The notes under the pieces: model-generated
What the model was told of the DNA's origin: nothing
What the model saw: only the letters and a program-made list of their open reading frames with translations
Database searches by the model: none
Program-made: the position numbers and the translations under genes
NCBI GenBank assembly: GCA_945873305.1
Contig: CAMCCX010000009.1
Location: forward strand, 1-49,034
Direction: 5' to 3'
Source of the DNA: Akkermansia muciniphila
GTDB taxonomy: Bacteria > Verrucomicrobiota > Verrucomicrobiia > Verrucomicrobiales > Akkermansiaceae
DNA length: 49,034 bases
Shown here: in pieces, positions 33,553 to 43,901 of the stretch
How the letters are laid out: each line of letters starts with the position of its first letter
Position numbering within the stretch: the stretch's first letter is position 1

Positions 33553-33584
33553 GCGTCCCTTTGCGACCTCTGCGTCTCTGCGGT
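33553..33584 (-). repeat. Right 32-bp inverted repeat flanking the GxxExxY gene
   Basis: This is the partner of 33116-33147 in opposite orientation and ends CTCTGCGTCTCTGCGGT. It starts four bases after the GxxExxY stop and ends 15 bases before the second metH ATG. The three mismatches between arms are transitions, as expected for an old, slowly decaying pair. Stem formation in the RNA between the two metH genes is possible and could affect their coupling. Confidence 0.85.
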
Positions 33585-33599
33585 AAACTCTTCTCCTAA

Positions 33600-36359
<2,760 letters not shown>

Positions 36360-36370
36360 GCGAACTGACC

Positions 36371-36991
36371 ATGAGGCTGGCACTGTGGTTTCTGGGACTC
36401 GCGATTCTCGTTCTCGGGACATGGGCGATCTGGGGCGCGGGCTGGGACGAGCGTTTCACTCTCGCAGGGAGCGTGGCGTGGCTGGAAAGCGCCGGGCCGT
36501 GGGCCTGGGCGGCGGGGATTGCTTTGTTAGTGGGGGACTTGGCGTTGCCAGTTCCCGGCACGGTGGTGATTTCGGCGCTGGGCTACATTTACGGAACTTT
36601 CGTCGGCGGCTTGTTGGCTGCGACGGGGTTGATGTTAGCCGGGATGGCGGGATACTGCGTGGGCTGGTGTTGCGGGGAGCGGTTCGCACGGCGCTGGCTG
36701 GGTGAGCGGGATTATGAGAAGGGCCGCCGGCTTTTCGCGAACGGCGGCGGCTGGGTGGTGGCCTTGTCGCGGGCGCTGCCGATTCTACCGGAAGTCATTT
36801 CCTGCACGGCCGGGCTGGTGCGGATGCCGTTCAGACGATTTTCGGTGGCACTGGCCTGCGGCAGTGTGCCGATGGGATTTCTTTTTGCCGCGATCGGCCG
36901 GGCGGGGCATGAGGCGCCGGGTTGGGCGTTTGGGTTGAGCTTGCTGGTGCCGGGGTTGCTTTGGCTGGTGGCTGGCAGAATCACGCGTTGA
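36371..36991 (+). CDS. VTT-domain (DedA/TVP38-like) membrane protein
   Basis: A 206-residue integral membrane protein. The first helix is MRLALWFLGLAILVLGTWAIW. The VTT core contains ALPVPGTVVISALGYIYGTFVGGLLAATG, with the typical P-x-P and G-x-x-x-G pattern, and the amphipathic RALPILPEVISCTAGLVRMPFRRF loop carrying the conserved Arg. Proteins of this fold flip lipid carriers or phospholipids, and the exact substrate is unknown here. ATG 36371 follows the metH stop by 11 bases; it may be read from the same transcript. Confidence 0.85.
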   Translation: MRLALWFLGLAILVLGTWAIWGAGWDERFTLAGSVAWLESAGPWAWAAGIALLVGDLALPVPGTVVISALGYIYGTFVGGLLAATGLMLAGMAGYCVGWCCGERFARRWLGERDYEKGRRLFANGGGWVVALSRALPILPEVISCTAGLVRMPFRRFSVALACGSVPMGFLFAAIGRAGHEAPGWAFGLSLLVPGLLWLVAGRITR

Positions 36992-37018
36992 GATATCGGG
37001 CCTTGAGTCGCCGCCGGG

Positions 37019-38278
37019 ATGTCGCAGATTCGCGCCGTGAAACTTGAAGTCATCAATACCGGAACAGAACTCCTGCTGGGAAACACTCTCAACACCCACG
37101 GCGCGTGGTTCGGTCGCGAGTTGTTCAAGCTCGGCCTGCGGATTTCCCGCCAGACGACGGTGCCGGATGGCGATGCGATCCGCGACTCGCTGCAGGAAGC
37201 GCTCGGCCGCGCGGACGCGGTGATCGTGACGGGCGGGCTGGGGCCGACGAGCGATGACCTCACCCGCGAAATCACGGCGGAGGTTCTGGGCTTGGAATTG
37301 ATCACGGACGAGGCGGCGTTGCGCTCGCTAGAGGGCTTTTTCGCCCTGCGCGGCAGGCCGATGGTGGATGCGAATCTCAAGCAGGCGCTGTGTCCGGTGG
37401 GTGCTGATATTCTGCCGAATGCGAATGGGACGGCACCGGGAATCTACGTGCCGCCGCGGCTTAACGGGCGGTCGAATTGCGCGGTGTTTCTGTTACCCGG
37501 ACCACCCCGCGAACTCTATCCGATGTATCACGCCGAGGTCGTGCCCCGGTTGCGCGCACTGGCGGGGGTGGAGAAGCTCCATCAGGCGCTGGTTTTGAAA
37601 TTCACGGGCATCGGCGAGAGCGATTTCCACCAGGGCATCGACGCGCGGTTGGCGGAGGTTCCCGGTTTGGAATACGGCTACTGCGCGCACATCGGCGAGG
37701 TGGACTTGCGCCTGATCGGTGATGAGGAGGCTTTGGAAAAGGGGCGGAAGATCACTCTCGAACGATTCGGTTCCTATCTGATCAGTGATGATGAAAGTTC
37801 ATTGGAGGCAACCGTCGTCCGCTTGCTCAAGGAGCGAGGGATGAGCTTCGCCACGGCCGAGAGTTGCACGGGCGGGCTTGTTGCTAACCGGATCACCAAC
37901 GTCCCGGGCGCGAGCGAGGTTTTCACCCACGGTTTCGTGACTTACGCGAACGCGGCGAAGACCGGGATGCTCGGAGTTTCCGCGCAGGACATCGAAACGC
38001 ATGGTGCCGTTAGCGAGGTCGTCGCCCGTGCGATGGCGGACGGGGCGCTTGAGAAGAGCGGCGCGGACATCGCGGTTTCTGTCACCGGCATCGCCGGTCC
38101 GGGCGGTGGTTCGGAGGAGAAACCGGTGGGCACGGGGTGGATCGCGGTGGCCGTGCGGGGCGGTCAGACGGAGGCTTTCAGCGTGTTTCATCCGCGCAAT
38201 CGCAAGGATTTCAAGCTGGCGGTTAGTCAGGCGGCGCTGGAGGCCGTGAGGCGGCGGTTGAAGGCGCGGCTCAGTTGA
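37019..38278 (+). CDS. cinA: CinA-family protein, NMN amidohydrolase
   Basis: A 419-residue two-domain protein. The N-terminal MoCF/COG1058 part has GTELLLGNTLNTHG and VTGGLGPTSDDLTREI. The C-terminal NMN-deamidase part (PncC) has TAESCTGGLVANRITNVPGAS and VSVTGIAGPGGGSEEKPVGT. Full-length CinA proteins take part in pyridine-nucleotide recycling by deamidating NMN or by cleaving ADP-ribose in the N-terminal part. The length matches the family. The start ATG 37019 gives the usual N-terminus ahead of LEVINTGTELL. Its 3' end overlaps the convergent toroid-protein gene by 8 bp. Confidence 0.94.
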   Translation: MSQIRAVKLEVINTGTELLLGNTLNTHGAWFGRELFKLGLRISRQTTVPDGDAIRDSLQEALGRADAVIVTGGLGPTSDDLTREITAEVLGLELITDEAALRSLEGFFALRGRPMVDANLKQALCPVGADILPNANGTAPGIYVPPRLNGRSNCAVFLLPGPPRELYPMYHAEVVPRLRALAGVEKLHQALVLKFTGIGESDFHQGIDARLAEVPGLEYGYCAHIGEVDLRLIGDEEALEKGRKITLERFGSYLISDDESSLEATVVRLLKERGMSFATAESCTGGLVANRITNVPGASEVFTHGFVTYANAAKTGMLGVSAQDIETHGAVSEVVARAMADGALEKSGADIAVSVTGIAGPGGGSEEKPVGTGWIAVAVRGGQTEAFSVFHPRNRKDFKLAVSQAALEAVRRRLKARLS

Positions 38279-39446
38279 AAGACCGATCTGCCAGAGTCTC
38301 CCGGCACCAGGCGAGGGCCATGAGCGAGTAGCCGGTGCCGTAGGCCTGGTGGTAGTCGTAGAGCGGATAGTCCCACCACGAGCCGTCCTTTTCCTGTCGC
38401 TCCAACAGAATTGCGGCGAGGCGCTTGGCGTAGGCGGCGTGGGTTTCCTTGGGCAGGAGCTTCACGGACTCGGTGAAATAATAGATGCCGTAGTAGTAGA
38501 AATAACCGGCGATCCGGAACGCGCCCTCATGCGGGACCGGGCGTTTGCGGACGTTGCTGAGGAAGCCTTCGCGGGCGAGGAAGCGGTCGGCCCAAGTGGT
38601 GAGGATTTCGTCGGTGACGGATTTTTCTCCAAAGACGCGGAGGGCGGCGTTGCACGCTTGGGAGCGGGCGAGCGAACCGGCGGGGCGGTTGATGTCTGCC
38701 CGCGGACGCATCCGGTGGTCGAACGAATAAGTGTAGGAGAAGTCGGGCGTGCGCTGATAGTTGATGCCGGCGATGGCTTTGCGGACGAGGTCCTCATCGA
38801 GTTTCACCCCCATGCCGGAGCGGGCCTGATCCATGGCCAGCAGCACGCTGGCGGTGGTGAAGGAGGTGGGGATGCCGGAAGGTTTCTGGGTGGTGAGGTT
38901 GTCGAAAATGTCGAGGTAGCCCCAGCCGCCGTTGATGTCGGCGTAGCGGTTGGCGAGATCCACCTGGCCTTGGGCGAGGGCGGCCCATCCGGCTTTTTTC
39001 GCGGAGTCTTGCTCGCGGGAATGGAGGCGCGAAATGGCGCGCAGGGCGTAGGCGTGGCCCCAAATATTGTAGGTGGTCGTTTGGTCCGCGCGGCGGAGTT
39101 TCGGCAGCTCGGCGGCGGTCCAGGCGGCGGCTTTGGCGATGGCGGCCTCGACCTCGGGTCGCGGGTCGGCGGCGTCGATGATGCCGGACAAGGCGAGGCC
39201 GGAGGCACCGGCCCGGTAGGCGTGGTGGGCACCGGGGAGGGGCGCGTAAATGTTGAGGCCTTTGGTGCGGGTGGCGCCGCCCCAGGAGCCGTTAGGATTC
39301 TGATGGGTGATGAGGAAATCGACTCCGCGGCGGATCGCAGCGTCGAGCGACGCGCGGGTGATTTCCGGAAGCTCCCCGGGCTTTTCCTGGGCAACCGCGA
39401 AGGTGGAAAAACCGAGCAACAGGACGATGAGCGGACGTGATCTCAC
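38271..39446 (-). CDS. Secreted alpha/alpha-toroid protein of the prenyltransferase/squalene-cyclase fold
   Basis: A 391-residue protein with a signal peptide (SRPLIVLLLGFSTFAVAQ). Repeats of the toroid type are visible: AIRRGVDFLITHQNPNGSWGG, then ADINGGWGYLDIF and QEKDGSWWDYPLYDYHQAYGTGYS. These QW-like motifs belong to the family of squalene cyclases and protein prenyltransferases. There is no DXDD cyclase acid motif that I can see and the protein is exported, so a classical cyclase role is unlikely. GTG 39446 overlaps the adaptor stop as GTGA; the longer upstream frame lies in the adaptor gene. Function unknown. Confidence 0.85.
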   Translation of the reverse strand: MRSRPLIVLLLGFSTFAVAQEKPGELPEITRASLDAAIRRGVDFLITHQNPNGSWGGATRTKGLNIYAPLPGAHHAYRAGASGLALSGIIDAADPRPEVEAAIAKAAAWTAAELPKLRRADQTTTYNIWGHAYALRAISRLHSREQDSAKKAGWAALAQGQVDLANRYADINGGWGYLDIFDNLTTQKPSGIPTSFTTASVLLAMDQARSGMGVKLDEDLVRKAIAGINYQRTPDFSYTYSFDHRMRPRADINRPAGSLARSQACNAALRVFGEKSVTDEILTTWADRFLAREGFLSNVRKRPVPHEGAFRIAGYFYYYGIYYFTESVKLLPKETHAAYAKRLAAILLERQEKDGSWWDYPLYDYHQAYGTGYSLMALAWCRETLADRSFN

Positions 39447-40843
39447 GGCACCACGACGACTTGTCCGGCTTCGAGGCCGGACAGGATTTCGGTGTCGTCC
39501 TTGGATATCCGGCCGCGCTTGACGGGACGGCGTTCGGTCTTGCCGTTGGCGAGCTTGACCTCGACGGTCCAACCGTCGGCGGTGAAATTGAGGGCCTTGG
39601 TGGGAACGACGATGGCGGTGGCTTGCTGATAGGCAATCAGGCGGACTTGGGCGGTCGCGCCGGCGGCGGGAACGGGCTCCGTGGGCCAGGCGGCGGAGAA
39701 ATCCGCGCGGTAGGTGCCGTCGGGGCCGGGGGTGGCGGCGAGCTTGAGGAGCTTGACGGGGATTTCCACATCCTCGCGGCCGGGGAGTGTGGCAGCACCG
39801 GTTAGTTCGGGCTTGAGCGAGCGCGCGGTCGTTTCGTCGAGGAATGAAACAAGGGCTAATTTGGCACTTCCGGGAATGAAGGTGGCGAACGCGGCGTGGG
39901 CTGGCGGACGGCCGTCGGGGAGGAGGGTGTCGGTGATTTTGCCCGCGGTCCAGCGGCCGTTGTCGATAGAGCCGTGATAGAACCAGCCGTCGGCGGGGGC
40001 TTTGAATTCGAAGCGGGCGCGGTCGGCGTCGAGCTCGGCGAGGTCTTGTTCGGCGCGCTGGTGGGCGGTTTTCAGGGATTGGAGCTCGAGTTTTTTCAGC
40101 TCGATGGAGCGCGGGATGTCGGCCTCGGCCTTTTTGAGGGCGATTGCGGCGTCGCGCTCGTTGTCGGCGAGGGTTTTGGCCTCGCGGGGAAGGGTGACTT
40201 CGAGGGTGCGCTTGTGGTCGAGTCCCTCCATGCGCTGGGCGAACTCGGCGGCGGCGACGGCGTCTTGCTGACGGACGAGGATGATTTCCTCGGTGTTTTC
40301 CGTGATGTCGTCCGCCTCGTACATTTTGGCGAGTTGCTTGAGCTCTTCGCGTTGGTTAGAGAGGATCTGGTCGCTGCGTTTGAGGGCTTGTGCTGCGTTG
40401 TCCTCGCTGGCCTTGCGGCGGACTTGGGTGAAGTAGCTGTTTTCCTCCTTGGCGATTCCGGCGGCGCGGCGGAGGGCTTCGAGTTTGTCAGGAGCGGTTT
40501 CCTGAAGAATCCTGAAGTCCTGCTCGGCCTGTGCGAGGGAGAGTGAGCCGGCTTCGAGGCCGCGGCGGGAGTCTTCGAGTTTCTTGTCGATCGCCTCGGA
40601 ATCGAAGCGCACGAGCACGTCGCCCTTCGCCACCTTGGAGCCGTGGCTGGTGATTTGGGCGATTGCGAAATCCGTCCAGACTTTGGGATCGAGTTTCAAA
40701 AGCACGCATTCGCCAGCTGGCAGGGCGGTGGTGGTGAATGATTTTTCGACGGAAAATGGCCGCGGTTCGATGGTGATTTCACCGGCGTGGGAAGCAGCTG
40801 CTATCAATGCGGGAAGGATGTGGAAAGGAGTGAGACGGGCCAT
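39443..40843 (-). CDS. HlyD-family periplasmic adaptor with long coiled coil
   Basis: A 466-residue exported protein with a signal peptide ending ASHAG. Lipoyl halves are ITSHGSKVAKGDVLVRFDSEAID near 64-86 and FEFKAPADGWFYHGSIDNGRW near 300. The segment between them, about residues 88-292, is charged and heptad-rich (DKKLEDSRRGLEAGSLSLAQAEQ and onward) and would form a long hairpin. The C-terminus is a beta-barrel with TKALNFTADGWTVEVKLANGK and a DTEILSGLEAGQVVVVP tail, common for MFPs. No permease or TolC gene is adjacent. The next gene in the unit is the toroid protein, coupled by GTGA. Confidence 0.88.
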   Translation of the reverse strand: MARLTPFHILPALIAAASHAGEITIEPRPFSVEKSFTTTALPAGECVLLKLDPKVWTDFAIAQITSHGSKVAKGDVLVRFDSEAIDKKLEDSRRGLEAGSLSLAQAEQDFRILQETAPDKLEALRRAAGIAKEENSYFTQVRRKASEDNAAQALKRSDQILSNQREELKQLAKMYEADDITENTEEIILVRQQDAVAAAEFAQRMEGLDHKRTLEVTLPREAKTLADNERDAAIALKKAEADIPRSIELKKLELQSLKTAHQRAEQDLAELDADRARFEFKAPADGWFYHGSIDNGRWTAGKITDTLLPDGRPPAHAAFATFIPGSAKLALVSFLDETTARSLKPELTGAATLPGREDVEIPVKLLKLAATPGPDGTYRADFSAAWPTEPVPAAGATAQVRLIAYQQATAIVVPTKALNFTADGWTVEVKLANGKTERRPVKRGRISKDDTEILSGLEAGQVVVVP

Positions 40844-40879
40844 GGGTTCGGCGCAATCAAGCAGCCCGCCGGAGAAAGA

Positions 40880-41557
40880 TCAATCCGCGGCTTTGCCTTT
40901 GCGGGCGAGCCAGATGGGGAGGAAGCGGGGGCGCTTGGCATTGGGCGAGGAGGGCACGGTGAATTCCGCCACCTCAAAGCCCGAGCCTTGGAGGCGGCGG
41001 GTCAGGTTGGCGACGTGGCGCGAGCCTGCGATAGCGAGCAGGCCGCCTTGTTGGAGCGCTTCGTAGGCGGCGGAAACCCAGCGGCGCTCGTCCACCCAGC
41101 TGCGGTTGCGCGGGCCGGTGGGGGAGGCGTCGAGATGGACGAGGATCGCGTGGAGCAGTCCGGCGTGGCGCATGAGCGCCTGCGGGCCGCAATCGTTTTC
41201 TAACGTGACGCGGCTGTCAGACAGTAACGGGCTGTCGGGGATGTGGGCGCGGTGCCAGTCGGGAATGGCGGCAAGCGGCTCGGCGACGAAAAAGCTGGCG
41301 CGTTTCTGCGGGAGTTCCTTGGCCACGGCGGCGATGGTGTGGCCGAGGCCGAGGCCGGCAAACCAGATTTGCGGCTGGCGGGCGGGCCGGAACGGCGCGC
41401 AGGCGAGGCGGGCGAGTTCCTCCTCGGCCGCGCGGGTGGCGGGTCCACAGATTTGCTGGCCGTGAACGAGGAGGGACTTGCGTCCGTCGTGCTCCTGGAG
41501 CGAGAGGATGTTTCCATCAGGGAGTTGGGTTTCTGCGAGAGTGATTCTTGGTTTCAT
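40880..41557 (-). CDS. Spermidine-synthase-like protein (Rossmann methyltransferase fold)
   Basis: A 225-residue protein in which PQIWFAGLGLGHTIAAVAKEL is the glycine-rich nucleotide-binding loop of the SpeE/methyltransferase fold. FFVAEPLAAIPDWHR follows at the acidic-residue position, and AILVHLDASPTGP at the DxxPxG position. The N-terminal half has the beta-hairpin 'LSLQEHDGRKSLLVHGQQ' of spermidine synthases. The polyamine pocket residues are not obvious, so the substrate is uncertain; these shorter homologues are common and often uncharacterised. It lies 36 bases upstream of the adaptor gene, in the same direction. Confidence 0.8.
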   Translation of the reverse strand: MKPRITLAETQLPDGNILSLQEHDGRKSLLVHGQQICGPATRAAEEELARLACAPFRPARQPQIWFAGLGLGHTIAAVAKELPQKRASFFVAEPLAAIPDWHRAHIPDSPLLSDSRVTLENDCGPQALMRHAGLLHAILVHLDASPTGPRNRSWVDERRWVSAAYEALQQGGLLAIAGSRHVANLTRRLQGSGFEVAEFTVPSSPNAKRPRFLPIWLARKGKAAD

Positions 41558-41607
41558 GGCTCTTGAGGCTTGCTTCGTCGGGCAGGGCTTAGTAGATCAA
41601 AAGCACT

Positions 41608-41871
41608 ATGTCCACAGAACCTGCAACACCCGCGCCTGCTGGCGCCGAAAAAAAATTGCTCGCTGGCTTGCTCGGAATCCTTCTCGGATGGACCGGAGCC
41701 CATAAATTCGTCCTGGGATACACCAAGGAGGGGGTGATCCAGCTCGTCATCAGCTTGGTGACCTGCGGCCTGTTCGGCATCGTCGGGTTGATCGAGGGGA
41801 TTATTTATCTGACCAAGAGCGACGCGGAGTTCGTGGCGACCTATGTCACGAACAAGAAGGGTTGGTTCTGA
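41608..41871 (+). CDS. TM2-domain membrane protein
   Basis: An 87-residue protein with an N-terminal Pro/Ala tail and the TM2 domain: two helices, LLAGLLGILLGWTGAHKFVLGYTKEG and LVTCGLFGIVGLIEGIIYLT. GAHKFVLGY is the conserved turn. These small membrane proteins occur widely and have no established role. ATG 41608 is preferred; the frame ends with NKKGWF. A strong bidirectional terminator lies 28 bases downstream, separating it from the convergent HU gene. Confidence 0.85.
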   Translation: MSTEPATPAPAGAEKKLLAGLLGILLGWTGAHKFVLGYTKEGVIQLVISLVTCGLFGIVGLIEGIIYLTKSDAEFVATYVTNKKGWF

Positions 41872-41899
41872 TAAATTAGCCGACGGATTCGTTTCAAAA

Positions 41900-41931
41900 A
41901 AAAAACCCCGGCCAGATGGCCGGGGTTTTTT
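41900..41931. terminator. Strong bidirectional intrinsic terminator between TM2 and HU
   Basis: AAAAACCCCGGCC (41901-41913) pairs perfectly with GGCCGGGGTTTTT (41918-41930) around an AGAT loop, and 41900/41931 extends the stem to 14 bp. A-runs to the left and T-runs to the right let it terminate on both strands. It fits the convergent arrangement of the genes ending at 41871 and 41976. Confidence 0.95.
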
Positions 41932-41975
41932 GGTTTTTCAGGGACGGGTTAGAGAGGCTTTCGCCTCCCCGCAAA

Positions 41976-42251
41976 TCACAGGCTGCCCTTGAGGACGGAC
42001 GAAGGCTTGAAGCCGACCGACTTGGATGCGGCGATCTTCATGGCTTCACCGGTTTTCGGGTTGCGACCTTGGCGTGCGGCGCGCTTTTTCACTTCGAACG
42101 TTCCAAATCCGATAATTTGGACTTTCTGGTCCTTCTTCACGCCTTTGGCGATAGAGGAGAGGACTGCTTCGAGGGCTTCGTCGGCAGCACGCTTGGTAGC
42201 GTCTTTCCCGAGGGCGATTTGGATAGCATCAATCAGTTCAGATTTGTTCAT
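41976..42251 (-). CDS. hup: HU-family DNA-binding protein
   Basis: A 91-residue nucleoid protein. MNKSELIDAIQIALGKDATK is the helical dimerisation start. VQIIGFGTFEVKKRAARQGRNPKTGEAMKI holds the beta arm with the conserved GFGTFxxxxRxxRxGRNPxTG signature that inserts into the DNA minor groove. It bends and compacts DNA as a homodimer or heterodimer. The family's usual start is MNK(S/K)ELI, so ATG 42251 is chosen over longer upstream frames. Confidence 0.96.
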   Translation of the reverse strand: MNKSELIDAIQIALGKDATKRAADEALEAVLSSIAKGVKKDQKVQIIGFGTFEVKKRAARQGRNPKTGEAMKIAASKSVGFKPSSVLKGSL

Positions 42252-42635
42252 GGCAGCGACGTTTGTGCGAATGGCACCGGGGATTGGCAAGAGAAAATCC
42301 ATTGAAAATAAAGGGGATCTTCCGCAGTGGCTGCTTGACTTACAGGGGTTTTCTGGCTTGTGCCGCTGGGGGCTCAACGATTGGACGACGCGCCTTGTTC
42401 CATGTTAAGTTCGGTTAGCCGGGCGTTCCCCGCGGCGATTTCCGAACCGGCCGGGTGGCCCCACTGGCGGTCGATTATCAATTGATATTATGGGGGATCG
42501 GTCGGTCCGGATTCCATCTCATCCTTGTTAAATAGCGGAATCTCCCGAGCTTGTGAAATTTTTCACAAATTGAACTTGCGGAGGTTGGCGGCGATTCATT
42601 AAAGACCGCTCGCCCGCCGTCAGCAGGCTCTTTGC
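42252..42635. other. Divergent regulatory spacer between HU and atpB
   Basis: This 384-base stretch holds no gene that I can support. It must contain the minus-strand promoter of HU and the plus-strand promoter of the ATP synthase operon. It also holds the 12-bp palindrome TATCAATTGATA (42476-42487) and the CRP-type dyad at 42551-42568. There is no atpI homologue, which often precedes atpB. Confidence 0.55.
42551..42568. promoter_or_regulatory. CRP/FNR-type palindrome upstream of atpB
   Basis: TTGTGAAATTTTTCACAA is an 8-2-8 perfect dyad containing TGTGA-N6-TCACA exactly, the consensus of the CRP/FNR family. It lies 68 bases upstream of atpB. I infer regulation of the ATP synthase operon by a CRP/FNR-type factor; no such gene is in the window. 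Confidence 0.6.
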
Positions 42636-43526
42636 ATGCGTTTTTTCCTCTCCACCTCGATCATTTGGCTCTTCGGATTGATTTCTGCTTTCGCGGGATC
42701 GGAATCGCACGACCATCTCCCGGCCAATGCAGAGGAAGTCCTGCGCCTCGGTGATTTTGTGGTGACCAACTCGATGGTGATGGTCTGGATCGTGGCCGCT
42801 TTCATCATCATCGTCGCCCAACTGGCGACGCGCAAGATGACATCCGTGCCGAGTGGCTTGCAGAACTTCGTCGAGTGGTTGGTCGAAAGTTTGTATAATT
42901 TCCTCGAGGGTATCCTCGGAAAGCACCTCGTGAAACGGACGTTTTGGTTCTTCGGGACGATTTTCATTCTGATTCTTTTCACCAACTGGTTCGGGCTGAT
43001 TCCTGGTGTGGGCACTTTCGGCTGGCAGTTGAGCGGGCCGGGGGTGGATCCGCACGACACGTTCCGCCCCTTCCTTCGCGGGGGTAACGCGGATTTGAAC
43101 ATGACCGCCGCCATGGCCTTCACTTTCGCACTGCTGTGGTTTTACTGGGCGATCACGGAAAACGGCTTGAAGGGCTTCTTCTCCCATATCTTCGCGCCCA
43201 AGGGCAAGTTCTCCGGAATCATGAGCCTGATGATGCTCGTCGTGTTCGGGTTCGTCGGCGTTCTTGAAGTGATCTCGATCCTCTTCCGTCCGGTGGCGTT
43301 GTCCTTCCGTCTTTATGGAAACATCTTCGCGGGTGAAAACATCCTGGAAAACATGATGTTGATGGGCGGCAAATACCTCGCCTGGCTGCCTCCGCTGCCA
43401 TTCTATTTCCTCGAGCTGCTGGTCGGCTTGATTCAAGCCCTGGTCTTCATGCTGCTCACCGCAGTCTTCCTGAAGTTGATCTGTGATCATGGCGATCACG
43501 ACGACGAGAGCGAGCATTCCCACTAA
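42636..43526 (+). CDS. atpB: ATP synthase F0 subunit a
   Basis: A 296-residue membrane protein with an N-terminal signal-like helix (MRFFLSTSIIWLFGLISAFAG), as in Bacteroidetes and Verrucomicrobia homologues. Later helices include FFGTIFILILFTNWFGLIPG and LYGNIFAGENILENMM. FRPVALSFRLYGNIFAGE carries the essential Arg that interacts with the c-ring. The C-terminal helix is rich in aromatic and hydrophobic residues and ends with a His/Asp-rich tail. First gene of the atp operon, with no atpI before it. Confidence 0.95.
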   Translation: MRFFLSTSIIWLFGLISAFAGSESHDHLPANAEEVLRLGDFVVTNSMVMVWIVAAFIIIVAQLATRKMTSVPSGLQNFVEWLVESLYNFLEGILGKHLVKRTFWFFGTIFILILFTNWFGLIPGVGTFGWQLSGPGVDPHDTFRPFLRGGNADLNMTAAMAFTFALLWFYWAITENGLKGFFSHIFAPKGKFSGIMSLMMLVVFGFVGVLEVISILFRPVALSFRLYGNIFAGENILENMMLMGGKYLAWLPPLPFYFLELLVGLIQALVFMLLTAVFLKLICDHGDHDDESEHSH

Positions 43527-43598
43527 AACAATTTCCCGTATTCGACCATGGAATCAACCGTGGGAATCGGAAAAACAAACAACCAAACACACTATATC

Positions 43599-43811
43599 AT
43601 GTTGACTCCAATCCTTGCCGAACTTTCCGGTAACATGCACGTCGCCTTCGCCGCCATCGGTGCAGCGCTCGGCATCGGCCTTCTCGGCTCCAAGGCTGCT
43701 GAAGCCACCGGCCGCAACCCAGGTGCTGCCGGCAGCATCCTCACGCTGTCGATCATTCTCGCGGCGCTTATCGAAGGCATCGTGTTCTTCGCGATCTTCC
43801 TTGCCAAGTAA
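43599..43811 (+). CDS. atpE: ATP synthase F0 subunit c
   Basis: A 70-residue hairpin: helix 1 AAIGAALGIGLLGSKAAEATG, the polar loop GRNPGAAG, and helix 2 ILAALIEGIVFFAIFLAK with the proton-binding Glu at 'LIEGIV'. The Gln-(x)-Glu-Ser pattern of sodium-dependent rings is absent, so it should be proton-driven. ATG 43599 is chosen because it gives the usual short start; an in-frame ATG at 43548 would add 17 polar residues. Confidence 0.95.
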   Translation: MLTPILAELSGNMHVAFAAIGAALGIGLLGSKAAEATGRNPGAAGSILTLSIILAALIEGIVFFAIFLAK

Positions 43812-43901
43812 GTTTGATCCCAGCCGGGCCAGGGGAACCTGGTCCGGCCTTTCCTTCCCGACCTTCTGTTTTCACTCGATTCTCCTAACGAATTTTTCCC
43901 G

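Noticed and set aside
38271-39572. Upstream ATG for the toroid protein at 39572
   Set aside because: The added 42 residues are Arg-rich and lie in the adaptor gene. GTG 39446 gives a proper signal peptide and a GTGA overlap.
43548-43598. Upstream in-frame ATG for atpE
   Set aside because: It adds a polar 17-residue stretch not found in c subunits. ATG 43599 gives the family's usual start.
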